Source of the DNA: an uncultured Agathobaculum sp.
GTDB taxonomy: Bacteria; Bacillota; Clostridia; Oscillospirales; Butyricicoccaceae
Assembly: GCA_944376955.1 (NCBI GenBank)
Contig: CALWEB010000021.1
Coordinates: forward strand, 1-38,025
Direction: 5' to 3'
DNA length: 38,025 bases
Positions 32,994 to 38,025 of this stretch are shown one piece after another (position 1 is the stretch's first letter; each line of letters opens with the position of its first letter). The notes under the pieces are model-generated. The model did no database searches. It was not told where the DNA came from and worked only from the letters and a program-made list of their open reading frames with translations. Made by a program: the position numbers and the translations under genes.

Positions 32994-34043
32994 TTACTTT
33001 GCCAGCGCCTTCTCGCAGGCCTCAAACAGGCCGTTGAGGTAGGTTGCGCCCAGCGCGCGGTCGTACAGGCCGTAGCCCGGCTTGCCAGTCTCGCCCCAGA
33101 TCATGCGGCCGTGGTCGGGACGGACGTAGCCGTCAAAGCCGGTCTCCACCAGCGCCTTGACGATCTCGTACATGTCCAGACTGCCGCAGCTGGACAGGTG
33201 CGCGCGCTCCTCAAACGAGCCGTCCTCCATGATCTTGACGTTGCGCATGTGCATAAAGCCGATGCGGTTCATCGAAGAATACTTGCGCACCATCTTGGGG
33301 ATATCGTTGAACTTCGCGCAGCCCAGCGAGCCGGTGCACAGGCACAGCGTATTGGACGGCGAATCCACGATCGACAGGTAGCGGTCGAGGTTTTTCTCGC
33401 AGGTGATGACGCGCGGCAGGCCGAAGATCGGGTACGGGGGGTCATCCGGATGCAGCGCCATCACAACGCCGCATTCCTCCGCCACCGGAATCACCTTCTT
33501 GAGGAAGATTTCGATGTTCTTCCACAGGCCTTCCTCGCCCAGCTCGCCGTAAGCACGGATCAGGTCACGCACCTGATCCTGCGTGTAGCTGGCATCCCAG
33601 CCGGGCAGGTTGATGTCGTCCTTGAGCGGGTCAAGGCCCTTCATCTGGTCCCAGTACATGACCAGGCTGGTCGAGCCGTCCGGCGCCTTCTTGTCCAGCT
33701 GGGTGCGCGTCCAGTCAAAGACCGGCATGAAATTATAGGTCACGCACTTGACGCCGTACTTCGCGCAGCGGCGAATGTTTTCACAGTACACGTCGATGTG
33801 GTGGTCACGCTTGTCCGTGCCAAGCTTGATATCCTCGGACACCGGGATGGACTCGACCACGTCGAACACCAGTCCATGCGCCTCGCACTGCTCTTTCATC
33901 TTGGCAAGGCTTTCTTCCGGCCATACCTCGCCGGGTTTTACATCGTATACAGCCGAGACGATCGACCGCATCCCCGGAATCTGCGAAATATACTCCAGCG
34001 TCACCGGATCGGATTCGCCATACCAGCGAAACGATAACTTCAT
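32994..34043 (-). CDS. uxuA: Mannonate dehydratase UxuA
   Basis: Converts D-mannonate to 2-keto-3-deoxygluconate; a metal-dependent TIM-barrel enzyme unrelated to the ManD at 11668-12915. The ATG at 34043 has AGGAGG eight bases upstream and gives 349 residues, the usual Firmicutes length. Characteristic stretches are the start MKLSFRWYG, VTYNFMPVFDWTRT, ALHPDDPPYPIFGLPR and HMRNVK, and YVRPDHGRMIWGE near the end. It lies directly after uxaC (21 bases) and before dctP. Confidence 0.96.
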   Translation of the reverse strand: MKLSFRWYGESDPVTLEYISQIPGMRSIVSAVYDVKPGEVWPEESLAKMKEQCEAHGLVFDVVESIPVSEDIKLGTDKRDHHIDVYCENIRRCAKYGVKCVTYNFMPVFDWTRTQLDKKAPDGSTSLVMYWDQMKGLDPLKDDINLPGWDASYTQDQVRDLIRAYGELGEEGLWKNIEIFLKKVIPVAEECGVVMALHPDDPPYPIFGLPRVITCEKNLDRYLSIVDSPSNTLCLCTGSLGCAKFNDIPKMVRKYSSMNRIGFMHMRNVKIMEDGSFEERAHLSSCGSLDMYEIVKALVETGFDGYVRPDHGRMIWGETGKPGYGLYDRALGATYLNGLFEACEKALAK

Positions 34044-34064
34044 TGATATTCCTCCTATAAGCAA

Positions 34065-35471
34065 TTACTGATTCAGTCCAAGAAAGCTTTCCACATTGCG
34101 GAAGCAGATATCCTCGATCATGCCGCCGAGCAGGTCATAATCGGCGGGTGCCATGCCGTCGGCCACCCAGCCGCCCACCAGATTGCACAGAATGCGGCGG
34201 AAATATTCGTGACGGGGATAGGACAGGAACGAGCGCGAGTCGGTCAACATGCCAATGAAGCGGCTGAGCACCCCAATGTTCGCCAAACTCTTCATCTGGG
34301 CGATCATGCCGTCGTAATGGTCGTTGAACCACCACGCAGAACCGAACTGGATCTTGCCGGCTGCGGTATCATCTTGGAAGCAGCCTGCTGCCGCGATCAG
34401 CTTGTCGTTGTCCGCTGCGTTGAGCGTGTACAGCACGGTCTTGGGCAGCTTGTCCCGCACGGCCAGACGGTCGAGCAGCGCAGCCAGAGAAGCGGCCGAA
34501 ATCGGGTCACCGATCGAGTCACCGCCAACATCCGCACCCAATGCGCGGTACAGCTTGGTGTTCAGGTTACGGATGGCGCCCATGTGCAGCTGCATCGCCC
34601 AACCGCGGTTTGCGTACTGCTCCCCGAGGAAATCCATCATCAGCGACTGGTATGCCGCCACCTCGTAATCAAGCAGCGACTCGCCTGCCAGCGCCTTGCG
34701 CATGGCCTCTTCTGCGGCACTTTCGTCCCAAACCGTGAAATCCGGCGAACCGAACGAGTGGTCGGACAGACGGCAGCCAGCCTGCGCGAAGTATTCCACG
34801 CGCTGCGCCAGCGCCTGCTTGACATCGTCAATCGTACGGATCAGGATGTTGGCGGCTGCGCCCAACTTCTGCAAATATACCGGATAGCCCGAATCCACAA
34901 TATTCAGCGCCTTTTCCGGGCGGAAGGTCGGCAGCACCTTGACCGGGAACGCTGCATCCGCCGCCAGCTTCTTGTGCCACTGCAAATCATCAATCGGATC
35001 GTCGGTCGTGCAGAGCGCGCGCACGTTGCTCTCCATGATCAGGGAGCGGGAGGAACCGGCCGGGCTTTGCAGCTTGGCATTGGCCTTGTCCCAGATCGCG
35101 TCTGCTGTGGTCGGGTCGAGCAAGTCGTCGATGCCGAAAAAGCGGATCAGTTCCAGGTGCGACCAGTGATAAATCGGGTTGCCGATCAGACGCGGCATCA
35201 CTTCGGCGTAACGGTCGAACTTTTCGCGGCCGGGTGCATCCCCTGTGATGCAACGCTCCGGAACGGCGTTGGCACGCATCACACGCCATTTGTAGTGGTC
35301 GCCGCCCAGCCAAGCATGGGCAAGGTCGTCAAAGCGAACATCCTCGTAGATCTCCTGCGGGTTAAGATGGCAGTGATAGTCGAAGATCGGCATTTTCTTC
35401 GCATGTTCATGATAGAGGATGCGTGCCGCCTCACTGTTCAGCAAAAAATCGTCTCCAATAAATGTTTTCAT
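34065..35471 (-). CDS. uxaC: Glucuronate/galacturonate isomerase UxaC
   Basis: Isomerises D-glucuronate to D-fructuronate (or galacturonate to tagaturonate), the first step after uptake. The 468-residue protein has the metal-binding FDYHCHLNPQEI near residue 30, the WLGGDHYKWRVMRANAV segment, and QLHMGAIRNLN in the second half, all typical of UxaC. The start has a double AAGGAGAAAGG site. It is the first gene of the operon and is transcribed away from an AraC-type regulator; galacturonate use is less likely because uxaA/uxaB are not seen in this window. Confidence 0.96.
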   Translation of the reverse strand: MKTFIGDDFLLNSEAARILYHEHAKKMPIFDYHCHLNPQEIYEDVRFDDLAHAWLGGDHYKWRVMRANAVPERCITGDAPGREKFDRYAEVMPRLIGNPIYHWSHLELIRFFGIDDLLDPTTADAIWDKANAKLQSPAGSSRSLIMESNVRALCTTDDPIDDLQWHKKLAADAAFPVKVLPTFRPEKALNIVDSGYPVYLQKLGAAANILIRTIDDVKQALAQRVEYFAQAGCRLSDHSFGSPDFTVWDESAAEEAMRKALAGESLLDYEVAAYQSLMMDFLGEQYANRGWAMQLHMGAIRNLNTKLYRALGADVGGDSIGDPISAASLAALLDRLAVRDKLPKTVLYTLNAADNDKLIAAAGCFQDDTAAGKIQFGSAWWFNDHYDGMIAQMKSLANIGVLSRFIGMLTDSRSFLSYPRHEYFRRILCNLVGGWVADGMAPADYDLLGGMIEDICFRNVESFLGLNQ

Positions 35472-35595
35472 TTTCCTTTCTCCTTTGCTGATGATATTAC
35501 GGGGAGTTCGGTTCCAACCTTGTGTCAGGGCATGTTCTTCCCCTTTCTGTTTCTATCATACATCATTCCAAGCGGCAAGGCATGGTGTTTTCTGC

Positions 35596-35624
35596 TTGAA
35601 ATATAGTGAAAGTTGCTATATAAT
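35596..35624 (+). promoter_or_regulatory. Promoter of the AraC-type regulator
   Basis: TTGAAA (35596-35601), 17-base spacer, TATAAT (35619-35624). The shared 186-base region between uxaC and this gene should also hold the uxaC promoter, which I could not assign with confidence. Confidence 0.7.
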
Positions 35625-35657
35625 ATAAATGTATACAATAATGCGAGGTGAATTTCA

Positions 35658-36527
35658 TTGGATATGCACAAAGATGAATTTACCCTGCGTCAGTTCATGG
35701 AGGAGAAGGATTTTGAGTTCCATCACTATCTCGATCCAGTGCCGCCAGAGGTGGGCTTCCATGAGCATCCATTCTACGAAATCTTCTTTTTTCTGTCTGG
35801 AAACGTCAATTATATCATTGAAGGACGCACCTATCAGCTGCGCCCGGGCGATATCCTGCTGACCAGCAGCAGGGACATCCACCGCCCGGTGATTTCGCCG
35901 GGCAAACCGTATGAACGCTATGTCATCTGGATGGAAGATGACTTTTTTGCACGCTTTCAGGACTGGGGCGATGACCTTTCCGCCTGCTTCAACGATACGG
36001 CGCGCAAGAAATACCAGCTCATCCGGCCGGACAGCCACCTGCTCAGCCTGCTGAAAAATCACGGTGCGTATATGGCTCAGGTCAAAGCCGAGCAGGCTTT
36101 CGGCAGCCGGACGCTGCTGTACGCCTGCCTGCTGGAGTTTTTGGTCTACCTCAACCGCGCTTACTTTGATACGCCGGACTCCATCCGCCATGACATCACA
36201 GAAAACGACAAGATTAACCAGGTCGTTTCCTATATCAATGACAATCTGACAGAAAACCTGTCCCTCGACCATCTGGCGCAAACCTTCTATATCAGCAAGT
36301 TTTATTTAAGCAACCAGTTTAAACAGTATACCGGATTAACCCTCTATCAATTCATCATGAAGAAAAGATTAACGGTGGCGCGCAATATGTTGCGCACCGG
36401 TATCCCCGTGACCGACGCCTGTATGCGCTGCGGCTTTAATGATTATTCCAACTTTCTGAAAGCTTTTAAGCGCGAATTCGGACACAACCCGAGTGACTAT
36501 ATCAAGCATTTGAAATCAATGCTTTGA
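35658..36527 (+). CDS. AraC-family regulator of the glucuronate operon
   Basis: A 289-residue regulator with an N-terminal cupin-like sensing domain (about residues 20-150; HEHPFYEIFFFLSG and LRPGDILLTSS) and a C-terminal AraC double helix-turn-helix (about 190-285; SKFYLSNQFKQYTG and CGFNDYSNFLKAFKREFG). A TTG at 35658, seven bases after GAGGTG, fits better than the ATG at 35664. It is divergent from uxaC, so it probably activates the uxaC-uxuB operon in response to a uronate or pathway intermediate. Confidence 0.9.
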   Translation: MDMHKDEFTLRQFMEEKDFEFHHYLDPVPPEVGFHEHPFYEIFFFLSGNVNYIIEGRTYQLRPGDILLTSSRDIHRPVISPGKPYERYVIWMEDDFFARFQDWGDDLSACFNDTARKKYQLIRPDSHLLSLLKNHGAYMAQVKAEQAFGSRTLLYACLLEFLVYLNRAYFDTPDSIRHDITENDKINQVVSYINDNLTENLSLDHLAQTFYISKFYLSNQFKQYTGLTLYQFIMKKRLTVARNMLRTGIPVTDACMRCGFNDYSNFLKAFKREFGHNPSDYIKHLKSML

Positions 36528-36536
36528 ACAAAGTAA

Positions 36537-36571
36537 AAAAGCCGGAGCGTGCTTTACACGCTCCGGCTTTT
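36537..36571. terminator. Bidirectional terminator between the AraC gene and moaC
   Basis: AAAAGCCGGAGCGTG (36537-36551), five-base loop, perfect complement (36557-36571), T-runs on both strands. Confidence 0.92.
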
Positions 36572-36592
36572 CCGTTCTGACGGCCGTTCGCT

Positions 36593-37078
36593 TTATCTGG
36601 GCTCCTCTGTTTTCCGGACAAAACGGCCGGATTTACCGCCCGATTTTTCCAGCAGGCAGATGGTTTGGATCACCATGCCCCTGTCCACCGCCTTGCACAT
36701 ATCGTAAACCGTCAACGCAGCAACGCTCGCCGCCGTCAACGCTTCCATTTCGACCCCGGTTTTCCAGTTGCACCGCACGGTCGCTCGGACCCGCAGACAC
36801 GACGGTGTCACGGTCTCAAAATCGACTGCAACTGCTTCCATCGGCAGCGGATGGCACATCGGGATCAGCTCAAATGTGCGCTTTGCCGCCATAATGCCTG
36901 CGATCCGCGCGCACGAGAACACATCCCCTTTGGGCATGGTGCCTTGACAGATCCGTTCCATGGTTTGTGGCTGCATACAGATTTCGGCCTGCGCCACTGC
37001 CATGCGGGCGGTCACCGCTTTTTCCCCTACATCGACCATGCGGACATTCCCGTTTTGATCCAAATGCGAAAGCTCCAC
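36593..37078 (-). CDS. moaC: Cyclic pyranopterin monophosphate synthase MoaC
   Basis: Second step of molybdenum cofactor synthesis: converts the MoaA product to cyclic pyranopterin monophosphate in the cytosol. The 161-residue protein has the family hallmarks KGDVFSCARIAGIMAAKRT, IPMCHPLP and GVEMEALTAASVAALTVYDMCKA (in parts), and the Lys of EKSGGKSG near the end. It begins with GTG at 37078. It stands alone here; moaA, moaE and mogA must be elsewhere, which is common in Clostridia. Confidence 0.96.
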   Translation of the reverse strand: MELSHLDQNGNVRMVDVGEKAVTARMAVAQAEICMQPQTMERICQGTMPKGDVFSCARIAGIMAAKRTFELIPMCHPLPMEAVAVDFETVTPSCLRVRATVRCNWKTGVEMEALTAASVAALTVYDMCKAVDRGMVIQTICLLEKSGGKSGRFVRKTEEPR

Positions 37079-37164
37079 TTGCCTTTTCTCTCCCTCTCTT
37101 GCTTGATCCGGACTTGCCGGTCACTTCTATTCTATCAAAGGGCTGCGGGATGCACAATGCCGTA

Positions 37165-37719
37165 TTACTGCTGCCGGCGCACCTTGCGGATAACCTTTGC
37201 CGGCACGCCGCCCACCATTGTATCGGGCGGCACATCCTTTGTCACGACCGCGCCCGCAGCAATGATCGCGCCGTCTCCTACTGTCACACCGGCCACAATC
37301 GTCACGTTTGCACCAATCCAGACATTTTTCCCAATGACAATCGGCGCCGGATGCAGGATATGGCGCAGCTCCGGATCCTCATCGTGGTTAAGCGTCGCCA
37401 ACACGACGTTGTGCCCGATCAATGTGCCGTCCCCAATTTCGATGCCACCCTGATCCTGAAAGTGACAGCCGGTGTTGATAAACACATTTTTGCCCACTCG
37501 GATATTCTTGCCATAATCCGTGTGGAACGGCGGGAACAGACAAAAGGTTTCATCCTCCGGCTGGCAAATCAATTCAAAAAAGCGGCGCCGGACTTCCTCC
37601 GGTTCATAGTATGCCGCATTCAGTTCCATCGTCAGGCGCAGGGCACGCTGCGATGCCGCACGCATGGCCTCTGGGTTATCCAATCCGTTTTCAATTTCTT
37701 TCCGATCCATCGTATCCAT
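37165..37719 (-). CDS. Sugar O-acetyltransferase, maltose/galactoside acetyltransferase type
   Basis: Left-handed beta-helix hexapeptide acetyltransferase of 184 residues, the usual length of the Maa/LacA group. The ATG at 37719 has AGGAGC about six bases upstream. The N-terminal helical Mac domain covers about 15-60 (MRAASQRALRLTMELNAAYY, with LMYEL-like role), then FLFPPFHTDYGKNI-type region, catalytic His in NHDEDPELR, and the loop GKNVWIGANVTIVAGV and GGVPAKVIRK near the end. It acetylates a sugar 6-hydroxyl with acetyl-CoA; the exact sugar is not predictable. Its gene reads in the same direction as moaC, 86 bases upstream, with no obvious link. Confidence 0.9.
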   Translation of the reverse strand: MDTMDRKEIENGLDNPEAMRAASQRALRLTMELNAAYYEPEEVRRRFFELICQPEDETFCLFPPFHTDYGKNIRVGKNVFINTGCHFQDQGGIEIGDGTLIGHNVVLATLNHDEDPELRHILHPAPIVIGKNVWIGANVTIVAGVTVGDGAIIAAGAVVTKDVPPDTMVGGVPAKVIRKVRRQQ

Positions 37720-37855
37720 TGTTTTGCTCCTTGTTTTGCAGTTTCCTTTATTGTATGCCATCCTGTTTCAGATAGCAAATACCTATGGCATATATTTTTT
37801 CATGCTCTAAACGCATAAGCGCTCTACAGGCAGCTTTCTCATCTTTTTGCAAAGC

Positions 37856-37889
37856 AAAAACGGCATCTGCGAAAGCAGATGCCGTTTTT
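37856..37889 (-). terminator. Terminator of the tRNA operon
   Basis: AAAAACGGCATCTGC (37856-37870), GAAA loop, perfect complement (37875-37889). On the minus strand it follows tRNA-Val directly and ends in TTTTT. Confidence 0.92.
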
Positions 37890-37891
37890 GT

Positions 37892-37967
37892 TGGTGGAAG
37901 TTAACGGGCTCGAACCGCTGACCCTCTGCTTGTAAGGCAGATGCTCTCCCAGCTGAGCTAAACTTCC
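37892..37967 (-). tRNA. tRNA-Val (anticodon TAC)
   Basis: 76 bases including an encoded CCA. Acceptor stem GGAAGTT/AACTTCC, D-stem GCTC/GAGC, anticodon stem TCTGC/GCAGA around loop CTTACAA, and T-loop TTCGAGC all fold. It is only three bases after tRNA-Glu and is probably processed from the same transcript. Confidence 0.97.
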
Positions 37968-37970
37968 ATA

Positions 37971-38025
37971 TGGTGACCCGTGCGGGAATCGAACCCGCGT
38001 TACCGCCGTGAAAGGGCGGTGTCTT
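37971..38025 (-). tRNA. tRNA-Glu (anticodon TTC), 5' part outside the window
   Basis: The 3' 55 bases are visible on the minus strand: anticodon stem-loop CCGCCCTTTCACGGCGG, T-arm with TTCGATT, acceptor strand ACGGGTC, discriminator A and encoded CCA. Confidence 0.95.

Noticed and set aside
34209..35606. 465-codon open frame on the plus strand
   Set aside because: Antisense shadow of uxaC, which carries all family motifs on the other strand.
1..38025. CRISPR arrays, insertion sequences, prophage genes or att sites
   Set aside because: No regularly spaced repeats, transposase, integrase or phage structural genes were seen; the two tRNA genes at the right edge show no duplicated ends within the window.

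Overview
The window looks like a chromosomal segment of a gut-type Clostridia (Firmicutes/Bacillota), plausibly in or near the Oscillospiraceae/Butyricicoccaceae. This is an inference from fairly high GC content, AGGAGG-type ribosome binding sites with some GTG/TTG starts, Gram-positive lipoprotein signals, YesM/YesN-type two-component genes, an S-layer-homology (SLH) protein, and a bilirubin-reductase-type operon. No 16S rRNA or housekeeping phylogenetic marker is present, so the genus cannot be named.

Layout. (1) 1-6057, minus strand: galactose uptake operon mglB-mglA-mglC followed by galactokinase galK, which runs off the left edge. (2) 6148-10189, minus: a sugar-sensing trio (YesN-type regulator, YesM-type kinase, sugar-binding lipoprotein) that probably controls the mgl operon. 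(3) 10501-17711, plus: a GntR/FadR regulator, then an operon with two TTGTCAGACAA operators encoding an enolase-superfamily mannonate dehydratase (ManD/RspA type), a TRAP transporter (dctPQM), a zinc dehydrogenase (RspB type) and a KduD-like reductase. It probably takes up and degrades a hexonate such as L-gulonate or L-idonate. (4) 17810-20864, plus: a stand-alone FabF-like ketosynthase with an acyl-CoA synthetase. (5) 20873-22237, minus: a cation/proton antiporter behind a fluoride riboswitch. (6) 22296-24434, plus: a MarR regulator, an Old Yellow Enzyme-family reductase carrying the HGDR motif at residues 164-167, and a flavodoxin. I read this as bilQRS, the bilirubin-to-urobilinogen operon. 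(7) 24454-28101, minus: a 1186-residue exported metallophosphoesterase with a LamG-like domain and SLH anchors. (8) 28292-36571: a glucuronate operon uxaC-uxuA-dctP-dctQ-dctM-uxuB (minus) with a divergent AraC-type regulator (plus). (9) 36593-38025, minus: moaC, a sugar O-acetyltransferase, and tRNA-Val and tRNA-Glu genes.

How it fits together. The region is a carbohydrate-acid and host-metabolite island. Galactose enters by MglBAC and is phosphorylated by GalK. Glucuronate enters by the second TRAP system and becomes 2-keto-3-deoxygluconate (KDG) through UxaC, UxuB and UxuA. A second, non-homologous route to KDG is offered by ManD with its dehydrogenases. KDG kinase and KDPG aldolase are not in the window. 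Bilirubin reaches the gut as a glucuronide, so a bilirubin reductase about 4 kb from a glucuronate operon is suggestive, though possibly coincidental. The strongest observations are bilQRS and the fluoride riboswitch in front of the antiporter.
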